A stretch of 64,000 nt of DNA, taken from an uncultured Desulfobulbus sp. Lineage in GTDB: Bacteria > Desulfobacterota > Desulfobulbia > Desulfobulbales > Desulfobulbaceae. The notes below the pieces were generated by a model. It was not told the origin of the DNA. It saw only the letters and a program-made list of their open reading frames with translations, and made no database searches. The position numbers and the translations under genes were made by a program. Positions 1 through 8,465 of the stretch are shown here, piece after piece. Position 1 is the first letter of the stretch. Every line of letters begins with the position of its first letter. The stretch covers positions 3,113,501 to 3,177,500 of the forward strand of contig NZ_OY762276.1 of assembly GCF_963665445.1 (NCBI RefSeq), in the 5' to 3' direction.

Positions 1-1
1 C

Positions 2-436
2 GATGCGCGGCTCGACGCTCCGTTCCTATTAAAAATCGAAGGCTTACGCAACGGTTGTCATGAGTTGTCTACCCACATGAACACCATGCAACTGGGCCAG
101 CTCTGCTGCCGCTGTGGTTCGCAGCCGGGGGGGGGCTGCTGCAGCGCCTACATGGCCGACAATACCGACAGCATGCAGATGGTGATCAACCTGCTGCTCG
201 GGGTGGAGCTGTCCCCACGGGAACCGGCGGATAACGACTGCTGTTTCCTCGGGCCCCGGGGCTGCCTGTTCATGGCCAAACCGATCTTCTGCCTCAATTA
301 CAACTGCACCCACATTCTCACGGGTGGTGCCCCGACGGCACTGGTCGTGCTGGAGCAGTGCACGGCATCGGTGCTCACGCTGCAGATCGAAATCGAGACC
401 CTGCTCCTCGAGATTCTTCGCCACGGCGATCGGTAA
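2..436 (+). CDS. YkgJ-like cysteine-cluster protein (5' end cut by window edge)
   Basis: The frame is open to base 2, so the gene probably starts upstream of the window; an internal TTG at 65 and ATG at 77 are weaker options. The product has two Cys groups: CCRCGSQPGGGCC near the start, and later CCFLGPRGC followed by KPIFCLNYNC. The arrangement (a Cys cluster ending in CC, then a C-x-F-L segment, then KPxxCxxYxC) is that of the YkgJ/UPF0153 family, small cytoplasmic proteins thought to bind zinc or an iron-sulfur cluster. No enzymatic role is established for the family. The gene ends 10 bases before ogt, so they may be co-transcribed. Family assignment is by motif only. Confidence 0.6.
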   Translation, partial: DARLDAPFLLKIEGLRNGCHELSTHMNTMQLGQLCCRCGSQPGGGCCSAYMADNTDSMQMVINLLLGVELSPREPADNDCCFLGPRGCLFMAKPIFCLNYNCTHILTGGAPTALVVLEQCTASVLTLQIEIETLLLEILRHGDR

Positions 437-446
437 AAAAAGCGCC

Positions 447-944
447 ATGCTAGCCTTTTCCCGAATCAGTTCGTCCCTTGGAATTTTCACCCTTGCCATC
501 GACAACCAGGGCCTCTGTGCCCTCCACCTGCCAAGCACGGGACCTCGCCTCCTCGTTGAGCCCACGGAGGAAATCGATCTCCAGGCCCATCCCCTGCTCG
601 CCGAGGCCGGGCGGCAACTGCAGGCTTACCTTGCCGGAGAATTGCACGTCTTTGATCTGCCCCTGTCCCTCACAGGCACCCCATTTCAACAGCAGGTCTG
701 GCGGGAACTGCTCTCCATCCCCTATGGCGAGACACGGACCTACGGAGAACTGGCCAAGCGTCTCGGCAACCGGGGCAAGGCCAGGGCGGTGGGCGGAGCG
801 GCCCATGCAAATCCCATTGCCATTGTCGTCCCCTGCCATCGGTTGCTCGGCGCCGGGGGCAAACTCACCGGGTTCGGCGGCGGCCTGCCGATGAAGCAGG
901 CCCTGCTCGATCTGGAAAAAAACAGCCTGCCACGGCGCAAATAA
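447..944 (+). CDS. ogt: Methylated-DNA--protein-cysteine methyltransferase
   Basis: 165 residues, usual for Ogt/AdaB. It repairs O6-alkylguanine by irreversible transfer of the alkyl group to its own cysteine. The active-site motif VVPCHRLLG and the downstream GFGGGLPMKQALLDLE block of the DNA-binding domain are clear, and a typical GTPFQQQVWRELLSIPYGETRTYGEL-type segment (split here: GTPFQQQVW, then IPYGETRTYGEL) precedes them. The frame is open further upstream, but the ATG at 447 gives a normal N-terminus (MLAFSRISSSLG) just downstream of the previous stop. No strong Shine-Dalgarno sequence precedes it, which fits translational coupling to the upstream gene. Confidence 0.93.
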   Translation: MLAFSRISSSLGIFTLAIDNQGLCALHLPSTGPRLLVEPTEEIDLQAHPLLAEAGRQLQAYLAGELHVFDLPLSLTGTPFQQQVWRELLSIPYGETRTYGELAKRLGNRGKARAVGGAAHANPIAIVVPCHRLLGAGGKLTGFGGGLPMKQALLDLEKNSLPRRK

Positions 945-1008
945 CACGCGAATTTTTGATAAAAATAGGCTAGGTAGGGGGGCAAAAGAATATCAAGGAG
1001 GAAATTGC

Positions 1009-1281
1009 ATGGTCGATATTATCATCGGCTCAATCGAGCCCATTACCCCATCCCCCACGCAACCGCCCCCCAGCCCCAAAACGGTGGAAGCGGAATTGCT
1101 CAATATTCGGGAACCACGACAACGGGTCATCGGCCCCCTAGGACAGGAACGGCGACGACAGCCACGACAAGATCCGCAGCGGGGGAGAGTACTCACCCTG
1201 CTCATTCCCGATGGTTCTTCCCTGCCCAAGGACCTGGACATCAAAAACTATAAGGTCATGCTTCGATTCATGAAGAAGTGA
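1009..1281 (+). CDS. Small hypothetical protein, Pro/Arg-rich middle
   Basis: 90 residues, no family recognised. The start is well supported: AAGGAGG lies 7 bases before the ATG, and a strong terminator follows the stop within 10 bases, so this is a self-contained expressed unit. The N-terminus (MVDIIIGSIEPITP) is followed by a proline-rich stretch (residues 14-23), an Arg/Gln-rich stretch (about 36-59) and a more ordered C-terminus (VLTLLIPDGSSLPKDLDI, then YKVMLRFMKK). There is no signal peptide or membrane helix. It is probably cytoplasmic; function unknown. Confidence 0.65.
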   Translation: MVDIIIGSIEPITPSPTQPPPSPKTVEAELLNIREPRQRVIGPLGQERRRQPRQDPQRGRVLTLLIPDGSSLPKDLDIKNYKVMLRFMKK

Positions 1282-1288
1282 TCCCCCA

Positions 1289-1327
1289 AAAAAAGCCCCC
1301 GACAGAGGTTCTGTCGGGGGCTTTTTA
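1289..1327. terminator. Intrinsic terminator, probably bidirectional
   Basis: A perfect 15-bp stem (left arm 1291-1305, right arm 1311-1325) has a 5-base loop. It begins with an A-run and ends with a T-run, so it can stop the small + strand gene as well as the convergent lapD transcript. Confidence 0.85.
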
Positions 1328-1369
1328 CTGTGCACTCCGCCGTGATTGGATCACTGCTAGGCCTGGTTT

Positions 1370-3343
1370 CTAGGCAGGCTCCACCAAAACCGGCTCCTGG
1401 AGAGCGTTTCCCTGCAGGGCATCGATATTGAGGGGAGAGAGCATCTCAACCTGCTGCACCGTCTCGACATTTTTCATGATCACCTTCACCCCGATGCTGT
1501 GGGCAACTGAACACAGGGCATTAATGAAAAATCCGACCTCATGGTTCTGCCGCAGAAGATCATCGGTTATTGCGCGATCCAATTTGACATAATCAGGCAT
1601 GAGCCACTGCAGGTAGGTCAAGCCGGTCCCTCCCTGACCGAAATGATCCACACCGATGCCATGCCCTGCGGTTTTTACTGCCGCGGCAAAGTCCTTGACC
1701 AGACCGCCATGGGTTGTGAGGGATGTTTCAGGCAGCTCAAGGGTGAAATGCAGACCGGTGTTGCCGCACTTGACCAACTGCTCGCAGATCCAGGAGAAAA
1801 AGGAGGGGTCGGCAAGTGAGCTCGGCGAAATATTGAGTGTAATGGGTTGAGCAAACAGCTGTTGCAGGGGAAGCTGCAGCAGCTTCTCGACAATCATCTG
1901 CTCCAGATCGGCGGTCAAACCGAATTGTTCGGCCACGGCCAGGTACATCCCCAGGGAAACATGTGCACCAGAGGAGTCCACCACCCGGGTAAAGACTTCC
2001 TGGGCAAAGGGAAGCTGTGTATTGCCCTTCTCAACGGTTGGTTGCGAGTAGAATACGATATTTTTTTCAGCAATGAGTTCCAGGATCGTTTCCTTCCAGT
2101 GCATCCGCCCCTGCATCGAGAGTTCCCCTGCCCGGCCCAAAGAGACGATCTGCAGGTTGCATCCGCCCGCGGTTCGGGCCTTTGCAAGGGCCATATCTGC
2201 TGCAGCCAGGAGCTCCTGCAGGGAGGCTGCCTGCTCGAAAGAGACAGCGCCACCGATGAGCGACACACTCTGCAGAACATCACCCAAATCGTGCGAGCTC
2301 CCGCCATAAGCGGGCACCAGCTCCTCTTCCCAGAGTGTGCGCACCTGCAGGGCATCGGTTCCCGGTAACAGCAGGGCCAGGTCTCCCCCCCCCAGGCGGG
2401 CAAGCAGGCTATCTGAGATTTTCTGACAGCCTTCCCGCACTCGACGGGCGAGTTCCTGGAGGACCCGGTCTCCCTGCTGATAGCCGCACTGTTCATTAAG
2501 CTCTTTGAGGGACTGCAACTGAAGCAGAACAAAGCTGCCCAACAATCGATGTTCCGCGTCCGCCGATCTGGCTGCGAACTGCGACTCCAGGTAGCGCCTG
2601 TTGCCAAGTCCGGTCAGGGGATCCTGATACACCTCCTGGTTGAGACGATCGGCAATGGCCGCATGCTCGCGAAAGATCTGTGCGATTCGGGCCGTCATCA
2701 CGTTCATGGCCTCCACGACCCGACGCAGTTCCCGTGTCTTTGGGACTTCCTGCCGGATATCAATTTGCCGTTCGCAAAGCGCCGTGGCCTGCTCTTCAAT
2801 ACGCTTGAGCGGAAGCAGGATGGATCGAAGCACAAGCCCACCAAGGGCGGTAAAGACAAGCCATGCGACCCCACACCAAATTGCGGTGTTTTTTGCCCCC
2901 CCCCACAAGTTGAGATAGGCGATATCGGTTTGGTTCTCGATCCGTACGGTTGCGGTCTGCACCCAGCCCTGCATTATTTTCGCCGATGCCTGAGGGATGG
3001 ACAACTCGACTGTCCGCCGAAACCACGCAGGGACCGGGAGGAGGGAGACTTCGTCGATGCTTCGTGCAACAAGGACGCGCCCTTCCAAATCACGGACCTC
3101 AATGAGGCGATAGGTTCCACTGTCAAAAAGTGCGTCAACCATGGTCTGCATGATCGGACGCTCACTGCCCCCCTGAACCGTGGAGAGGGAAAGACCAAGA
3201 AAGTTGGCGCTCTCCTGGGTCTCGGTTGTCATCTGCAGGGTGAGATAATCGCGGGTCCGCTTCAGCTCACCAATCCACAGGGCTGAACACAAACAAAGGA
3301 GAATTGCGAAGGTACTGAGCAGTAATTGCTTATATAAACTCAT
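1370..3343 (-). CDS. lapD: LapD-type c-di-GMP receptor with degenerate GGDEF and EAL domains
   Basis: 657 residues. Order: membrane helix 1 (about 7-26), periplasmic LapD/MoxY_N-type domain (27-150, with the GW at 126-127 expected for the LapG-binding loop), membrane helix 2 (about 152-178), HAMP-like linker, GGDEF domain (240-390) and EAL domain (about 405-650). Both catalytic motifs are lost: the GGDEF position reads GGGDL (318-322), and the EAL motif position reads QEV in FAQEVFTRV. In LapD proteins the dead EAL domain binds c-di-GMP, and the signal passes through HAMP to the periplasmic domain, which then sequesters the LapG protease. The lapG gene lies directly upstream in the same orientation, which supports this reading over an active cyclase or phosphodiesterase. 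Confidence 0.88.
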   Translation of the reverse strand: MSLYKQLLLSTFAILLCLCSALWIGELKRTRDYLTLQMTTETQESANFLGLSLSTVQGGSERPIMQTMVDALFDSGTYRLIEVRDLEGRVLVARSIDEVSLLPVPAWFRRTVELSIPQASAKIMQGWVQTATVRIENQTDIAYLNLWGGAKNTAIWCGVAWLVFTALGGLVLRSILLPLKRIEEQATALCERQIDIRQEVPKTRELRRVVEAMNVMTARIAQIFREHAAIADRLNQEVYQDPLTGLGNRRYLESQFAARSADAEHRLLGSFVLLQLQSLKELNEQCGYQQGDRVLQELARRVREGCQKISDSLLARLGGGDLALLLPGTDALQVRTLWEEELVPAYGGSSHDLGDVLQSVSLIGGAVSFEQAASLQELLAAADMALAKARTAGGCNLQIVSLGRAGELSMQGRMHWKETILELIAEKNIVFYSQPTVEKGNTQLPFAQEVFTRVVDSSGAHVSLGMYLAVAEQFGLTADLEQMIVEKLLQLPLQQLFAQPITLNISPSSLADPSFFSWICEQLVKCGNTGLHFTLELPETSLTTHGGLVKDFAAAVKTAGHGIGVDHFGQGGTGLTYLQWLMPDYVKLDRAITDDLLRQNHEVGFFINALCSVAHSIGVKVIMKNVETVQQVEMLSPLNIDALQGNALQEPVLVEPA

Positions 3344-3581
3344 AGTACGGGATACTCCATAATGGACATCTCAACTGCTCTTTGCAACGGTGATCGGTCC
3401 TGTTCACGGACAGTAGGAAACAAGTGTTCACAAAATTGCCCCTTGGGGCGATAGCGTCATAATGGCAGGCTATGCCTCGGGGCATCTGCAGGTGTGCTCA
3501 TTACCAAGTCTTTGGCAAAATTGCCAGAAGACGACATGCGGAATGTTGGCACCATGATTTCTCTCATAAATGAACAGCCCA

Positions 3582-4235
3582 TTATCGCTTCATCCGCGTC
3601 AACAGTTCACGCCAGGGCCGGATGCGACGACTGTTGCCGATCTGTTTTTCCCTCTCCATCGCTTTGCCCTCCCACAGGGTATTGGCGTTGAAACTGTAGA
3701 TGGGGACGAGGTCGGTTCGCTGGGATGCGGGCTTGATGGCATCCATCAGATTATCAAGGACCCAGGGTTCCTTGCCAGGCAGAGGGTAATAGGCGAGAAC
3801 GAGATGGCTCTGGTTGAGGCGGGAGGCAAAAACGTAGTTGAGGGCGAGTCTGTCGCTGGAAATTCCGAGACTTTTGAGGGAAAAGAATTTGGCTATGGCA
3901 AAATCTTCGCAGTCTCCGCCACCACTGGCGATAAACTCGGTTGGCGTGGCCCAATAGTCAGACCGCCTCCAGTGTTGCGCGTCACTGACAAAAACAAAGG
4001 AATTGAAGAAGGTATTGACCTGTTCGACAAAGACGAGCTCATCTCCATCGACTCGGCGCATGAAATCCTGCCACGCCAACAGCCGACGACGGCCTTCTAC
4101 CCCGTAATGCTGTTGGGCCCAGAGCAGTGATTGCTGGTCTATGGTAAACGGTTGTGCAGCGTGAAGTGCTCCCGAGAGGCATGCCAACAGAGCGGTGGCA
4201 ATAAACGCGCGCAAGGTCAAACAACAGATCCGCAC
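3582..4235 (-). CDS. lapG: LapG-type periplasmic cysteine protease (BTLCP family)
   Basis: 217 residues from the GTG at 4235, which has AAGGAAGG just upstream and gives a clean signal peptide (about residues 1-26, ending ALHA). The frame also opens at 4334, but that would bury the signal peptide. The transglutaminase-like catalytic triad is visible: Cys109 in GGGDCEDFA, His144 in SHLVLAYY and Asp161 in WVLDNL. LapG cleaves the N-terminus of a type-1-secreted adhesin when free of LapD, releasing cells from surfaces. No LapA-like adhesin or type 1 secretion gene is in the window. Calcium dependence is known for the family and inferred here. Confidence 0.88.
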   Translation of the reverse strand: MRICCLTLRAFIATALLACLSGALHAAQPFTIDQQSLLWAQQHYGVEGRRRLLAWQDFMRRVDGDELVFVEQVNTFFNSFVFVSDAQHWRRSDYWATPTEFIASGGGDCEDFAIAKFFSLKSLGISSDRLALNYVFASRLNQSHLVLAYYPLPGKEPWVLDNLMDAIKPASQRTDLVPIYSFNANTLWEGKAMEREKQIGNSRRIRPWRELLTRMKR

Positions 4236-4418
4236 CCCCCTTCCTTGTATCCTGATCAAGGGCCTGTCGGGAGCCAGCACGGATGGTTGTCCATAGGTGA
4301 TAACCTCGTAAAAAGCCAAAAAACCAAAGGTCACATATCGTGAAATCAGTGTGTTCCGAAGCTCAAAAGGTCATTCTCGAGGCTATTTCACGAGAACAAC
4401 GGAGGTGAAAACCGAAAA

Positions 4419-5261
4419 TTATTTGTTTCGACCAACCGCAGCCAGAGCAAGCAGGCCAACTCCCATAAGGAGCAGCGTTCCCGGTTCAGGAACCGGGGGA
4501 GAAGTTGAATCTTTGGGCGGAGAATCAGGGGTCCGGTCGTAGACGATATTTCCAGGACTGTTGGAGAGTAAAGGATAACTAGGTATCGTCAAGGGCAAAT
4601 GCTGCGGTGCAAGTAACTGAGGCAACGCACCAAGGGGATCAACCGGAGGAAAAACCGAAGATCCTGGAGTGGGGCTTCCTGCGGAAGGTGTCAATTCAAT
4701 GTCATTACAGCAATAGGTTCGAGCCGTACGAACACCATCGGTGATGAAGCCGTCCCCTTTGGGCAACTTGATCGGCTTTGCGGTTTGCGCAATAACCTCT
4801 CCTTTTCTGTGGGAAACGTATGCCATGACGTCTTCCTTCAAACTGCCGAGTTTCGCCTCTTCCCAATTAAAGCCAGCGTAATAGACAGAAAGTGTCGGGT
4901 CATTTTCAACGGTTCTCCGAAAATCCTCTATGCTCTTTATACTTTGTTTTTGACAAAGTCCCAACCATTTCCCATCTTTTTCGCTACTGGCATCCTCAAT
5001 TTGTGATATTTCCTGCTTGACACGGACAAGCTCTCTCTCGTTCGGCTGAGGTTGTCCTGTGGGAGTCGTTGTCCTGTCTGCCGAGCCCCTGCTTATTGCT
5101 GAACGACTGACAACGCCATCATTGGCTGCACGGTCAACAAGAGCGATACCTCCCCAAACAAGACAACTCACCCCAACAGCCGCAGCGAGGAATTTCCGTG
5201 CCGTCAAAAAGGCGAGCCATGTTGATGCGTTGTTATCGATGAACCTGTATAGTTTTTTCAT
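4419..5261 (-). CDS. PEP-CTERM sorting-domain protein
   Basis: 280 residues. The C-terminus is a textbook PEP-CTERM tail: PEP at 258-260, a hydrophobic helix (GTLLLMGVGLLALAAV) and a basic end (GRNK). Such tails are removed by an exosortase during export. The N-terminus has a hydrophobic segment (about 27-44) after a charged stretch, so it is exported or anchored. The body has no recognised domain: a Ser/Thr/Gln-rich linker, a charged coiled region (about 76-150), two adjacent cysteines (TYCCND) and a Pro/Leu-rich stretch before the tail. The DNA is AT-richer than its neighbours. No exosortase gene is in the window. It lies upstream of lapG in the same orientation, 183 bases away. Confidence 0.8.
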   Translation of the reverse strand: MKKLYRFIDNNASTWLAFLTARKFLAAAVGVSCLVWGGIALVDRAANDGVVSRSAISRGSADRTTTPTGQPQPNERELVRVKQEISQIEDASSEKDGKWLGLCQKQSIKSIEDFRRTVENDPTLSVYYAGFNWEEAKLGSLKEDVMAYVSHRKGEVIAQTAKPIKLPKGDGFITDGVRTARTYCCNDIELTPSAGSPTPGSSVFPPVDPLGALPQLLAPQHLPLTIPSYPLLSNSPGNIVYDRTPDSPPKDSTSPPVPEPGTLLLMGVGLLALAAVGRNK

Positions 5262-5805
5262 ACCCTACCACCACAACCTTGAAGCCATCTGTATTGGAGT
5301 CATGGCATCTGTCAATCCGTTGCCCTATGCCCCCGTCCCCCCGACATAACAGGTTGGGGAACCATTATTTTGAACTGTAGAACATGCTGAAGCTACGGCC
5401 ATGCCTCGCCTCAACTTTCGTTTTAATGCCGAGACGAAATTTCCAGTGTGTTATGGCTGGATTTTTTACAAAATATCCGTCATTATCTCAGGAAGCTAGC
5501 CAATCCAACCTTTAAAAATTCCTTTTTTCTGAATTTTTAAAACTCAGTTCCGATTCACAGGAATTATATGGCGTAATTTAGGCGAAGAAAAGAGCCAAAA
5601 GACTCCTTTTTCGGATTTTTTCAAAGTTTTCCAAGTTTGCGGGTGACAGGGGCAACAACCCGCCCAATTTAATCACTGTCGCCTTAAAGCGACAACAATG
5701 TGCGCCACCACGCATTGACCAAGGTTGTACCTGATTGCACGGTTCGCAGTAAGAATGGGGAGGATAACGCTCCCTAACCTCTCAATCTTCATCCAAGGAG
5801 AACTG
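5262..5805. other. AT-rich intergenic region between divergent genes
   Basis: 544 bases without a credible gene. The DNA is markedly richer in A/T than the flanks (long A and T runs at 5500-5640). It must hold the promoters of the PEP-CTERM gene (leftward) and the zinc-ribbon gene (rightward). I looked for a c-di-GMP-I riboswitch because such genes often carry one, and found no convincing conserved core. Confidence 0.5.
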
Positions 5806-5979
5806 ATGATGGACGATAAAGTGCTTGAAGTGACCTGTCCCAAATGCGGTATCAAGATCAAAAATAGCGCTGCCTGGTTCAAGAAACCGGGAACATGCTG
5901 CCCGGGATGCCAGTTACGCCTTTCGACCGAACGATTCAAACGCTGCATTGAAGAGGCTGAAAAATCGATTCTGGCATAA
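5806..5979 (+). CDS. Tiny zinc-ribbon protein
   Basis: 57 residues. AAGGAG lies 5 and 8 bases before two consecutive ATG codons (5806, 5809); either may be used. The protein has two Cys pairs, CPKCG (near residue 14) and CCPGC (near residue 33), the spacing of a zinc ribbon of the MJ0042/FYDLN-like type. The C-terminus is a charged helix (ERFKRCIEEAEKSILA). Such small ribbons often bind nucleic acid or act as partners, but nothing more specific can be said. A strong terminator follows. Confidence 0.7.
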   Translation: MMDDKVLEVTCPKCGIKIKNSAAWFKKPGTCCPGCQLRLSTERFKRCIEEAEKSILA

Positions 5980-6016
5980 CACGGGAACAAACGGAAAAAA
6001 CAGGGAGTCAAACGTC

Positions 6017-6052
6017 AAAGCCCCGGCCTGCTGAGCAGGCCCGGGGCTTTGT
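6017..6052. terminator. Intrinsic terminator between convergent genes
   Basis: A G/C-rich stem (about 6018-6030 paired with 6036-6050) is flanked by AAA and TTT, lying between the zinc-ribbon gene (+) and the end of the glutamate synthase operon (-). It could serve both. Confidence 0.75.
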
Positions 6053-6074
6053 TGTGGTGAGCTGAGGGGACGCC

Positions 6075-8435
6075 TTAAAACGGACGCATCACCCAGATAC
6101 CGCAGGGACAGGTATCGGCACAGAATCCGCAAGCGATACACTTGTCGTCATCGGAAACATACTCATAGTTCACACCATCGGGCCCAGGAACAATCTCCCG
6201 TCGGGAAATGGCACCGGGGGGACAGATGGTTTCGCAGAAATGACAATCACGGCAGGAACCACAGCTGAGACAGCGAGCGGCCTGCTGATCCTCGGTCACA
6301 CCGCGGTCCGTAACCGGGTCATAGTGGGCCAGGGTCAAGGCCTCATAATCGATCATCCGCTGCCGGAACGGCAGCCAATCTTCTCCCTTGAAGGTGGCAA
6401 TGAGATAGTCGGCACTTCGTTTCCCGGCTCCCAGGGCATTGGTGGCCAAACCGGGCTTCTCAACGTCACCCACCGCAAGAATCTGAGGATCCGAGGTCCG
6501 TCCGGCCTCATCGGTCTTGATCCAGGAGGCGCCTGCGACCTGGACCACATCCACAGAATCCGGCAGAAAGGGCAGACTCGGGATGTCGCCGATGGAGATG
6601 ATGACCGTCTGCGCAGGCAGAAGAGTTCCGTCGGCCCCGACAACGCCCTCTGCAGTCACCTCGCGGGTCATAAACGGCCACTTGAAGGTGGCGCCAAGGG
6701 CCTCGGCCGCTGTACGCTCCTTACCAAAGGCCAGCGGCTTACGAACATCGACCAGGGTCACCTGATCGGCACCGAGACGATAGGCTTCGGCGGCAACGTC
6801 GCAACCGACATTACCGGCACCAATGATAACCACCTGCTTGCCGGTGGCCATGGGGCTGTCGCTTTTGGCGGCCTTGAGGTAGTCCAGGGCCGGAATCACC
6901 CGTTCGTGCCCAGGGAAGGACAGGGTCCGCGGTTGGTGGGTACCAACGGCGATGAGCACATAGTCGAACTCTTTCTTCAGTTCCTCAACCTTGTCTTTAC
7001 TCAAGCTGACGCCGAGGTTGACATGCAGGTTCTTGGTCTTGAGAAAGCGTTCGATCTCCACGTCCCAAACCGCCTGGGACAGACGTTCCCAGGGAATGGT
7101 TTGGGCAAGCTTGCCGCCAAGACGCTCGTCGCGTTCAAAGATATGGGCTTCCACACCGTTGAGGGCCAGATGCCAGGCGGCTGACATACCGGCAGGGCCA
7201 CCACCGATGATTGCCACCTTCTTGCCGATGGGATCCTTGGAGGTGGGCGGATCGACCGCATGGATCGCCCGACCGAGCACCGAGGCATCGATCGAGTAGT
7301 CGATCTTCTCGCGTGAACAGTTCTGGATACAGAGGTTCGGACAGATGGCACCGCAGACCGATGCCGGCAACGGGGTGTAGCGCAGCAGCATCTCGTAGGC
7401 TTCTTCGGTCCGGCCTTCACGGATCAAACGGAGGCGATCGATGGTCGGGATATGAATCGGGCAGAAAAAGGTACAAGGGGCGGCGGAATCCCGGTTGGCC
7501 CAGAACGGTTTTTTCCGGCGGGCATCACCGGTTTCGATCACGCCGATGAGATCACGTTCCAGGCCGGGGGCCAAGTCACGCAGAGGATCGCCGCCACCGA
7601 ATCCACGATCCCAGATACGTCGCCGAAACTCGGCCATGGGCATGGGACCGGAAAACATCAGGGCCCGTTCCTGCGGGGTAATCGAGGCAAGCACGTTCCA
7701 CTCTGCCCGTACAGAAAGCACAGGCAACAACTCGCTGCGGTCGATTTTCTCCAGATATTCGGGCAACCGCTCGATCAGCCACTGCCACTCTTCATCGGTG
7801 GGGGGGGCCAACTTGGCGTTGGTTTGCGCGTAGGTGCCGTCGGTCTCCCCACGGTAATAGATCTTGCCGCCGACCATGCCAACACAGGGCCGGTAACCAA
7901 GTACATTGGCCGGATTTTTCGGTTCGACACCACAGACAACACCTAATCCACCGCAGTTGAACTCGGCAAAGGTGTCGCCCACCGAACCCAGAACCCACAT
8001 CTCGGGACGCTCGTAGTCCGGGTTCCACTTGGTCATGGTCAGACCACGGGCACCGATGGAGCCACCGATCATGACCCGACCGCCGGCCATGGCGTTACAG
8101 GCGCCGTTGGAGGCATCGCCCTTGACGATGACGTCCGCGCCGATATTGAGATACCCGACATCATCTGAGGTGGACCCCTCGCAGATGATGGTGGAGCCGG
8201 GCATTCCCATGCAGCCCAGACGCTGACCGGCAGGGCCTTTGACACGAATGGTCAGGGGGCGTTCCACGGATCCCAGGCGCAGTCCGATATTGTGCTGCCC
8301 AAAGGATTCCAGGATCAGCTCGTCAGCTTTTTTTGCAGCCTTGCGGACCGCCTCTTCGAAGTCTTTTGATGATATCCGCTTCCCCTGTGCATCAAGGCCG
8401 CGGACAGTGGTCACTGATTGCTTTGTATCGCTCAT
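6075..8435 (-). CDS. Glutamate synthase GXGXG domain fused to the GltD-type small subunit
   Basis: 786 residues. The N-terminal 240 residues are the GXGXG beta-helix domain (repeats such as GGRVMIGGSIGARG) normally at the C-terminus of GltB. From about 320 onward it is GltD-like: a Cys-rich FeS region (CTFFCPIHIP, then VCGAICPNLCIQNC), an FAD site (VAIIGGGPAGMSAAWHLAL) and an NAD(P)H site (VVIIGAGNVGCDVAAEA). A C-terminal two-cluster ferredoxin tail follows (CLSCGSCRDCHFCETICP and CIACGFCADTCPCG). It would pass electrons from NAD(P)H or ferredoxin to the FMN subunit encoded just upstream. It is the last gene of the operon. The fusion is characteristic of archaeal/clostridial-type GltS sets. 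Confidence 0.88.
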   Translation of the reverse strand: MSDTKQSVTTVRGLDAQGKRISSKDFEEAVRKAAKKADELILESFGQHNIGLRLGSVERPLTIRVKGPAGQRLGCMGMPGSTIICEGSTSDDVGYLNIGADVIVKGDASNGACNAMAGGRVMIGGSIGARGLTMTKWNPDYERPEMWVLGSVGDTFAEFNCGGLGVVCGVEPKNPANVLGYRPCVGMVGGKIYYRGETDGTYAQTNAKLAPPTDEEWQWLIERLPEYLEKIDRSELLPVLSVRAEWNVLASITPQERALMFSGPMPMAEFRRRIWDRGFGGGDPLRDLAPGLERDLIGVIETGDARRKKPFWANRDSAAPCTFFCPIHIPTIDRLRLIREGRTEEAYEMLLRYTPLPASVCGAICPNLCIQNCSREKIDYSIDASVLGRAIHAVDPPTSKDPIGKKVAIIGGGPAGMSAAWHLALNGVEAHIFERDERLGGKLAQTIPWERLSQAVWDVEIERFLKTKNLHVNLGVSLSKDKVEELKKEFDYVLIAVGTHQPRTLSFPGHERVIPALDYLKAAKSDSPMATGKQVVIIGAGNVGCDVAAEAYRLGADQVTLVDVRKPLAFGKERTAAEALGATFKWPFMTREVTAEGVVGADGTLLPAQTVIISIGDIPSLPFLPDSVDVVQVAGASWIKTDEAGRTSDPQILAVGDVEKPGLATNALGAGKRSADYLIATFKGEDWLPFRQRMIDYEALTLAHYDPVTDRGVTEDQQAARCLSCGSCRDCHFCETICPPGAISRREIVPGPDGVNYEYVSDDDKCIACGFCADTCPCGIWVMRPF

Positions 8436-8465
8436 AGTTCAATAAGTCCTGTGCTGAAGCCTATC

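Noticed and set aside
5080-5200. LapG cleavage site (AAAV-like) in the PEP-CTERM protein
   Set aside because: The only match lies inside the N-terminal hydrophobic segment, where the periplasmic protease could not reach.
5262-5400. Possible c-di-GMP-I riboswitch upstream of the PEP-CTERM gene
   Set aside because: A GGGCAA element is present on the minus strand, but the conserved GACGCAAAGCC core and the receptor hairpin are not.
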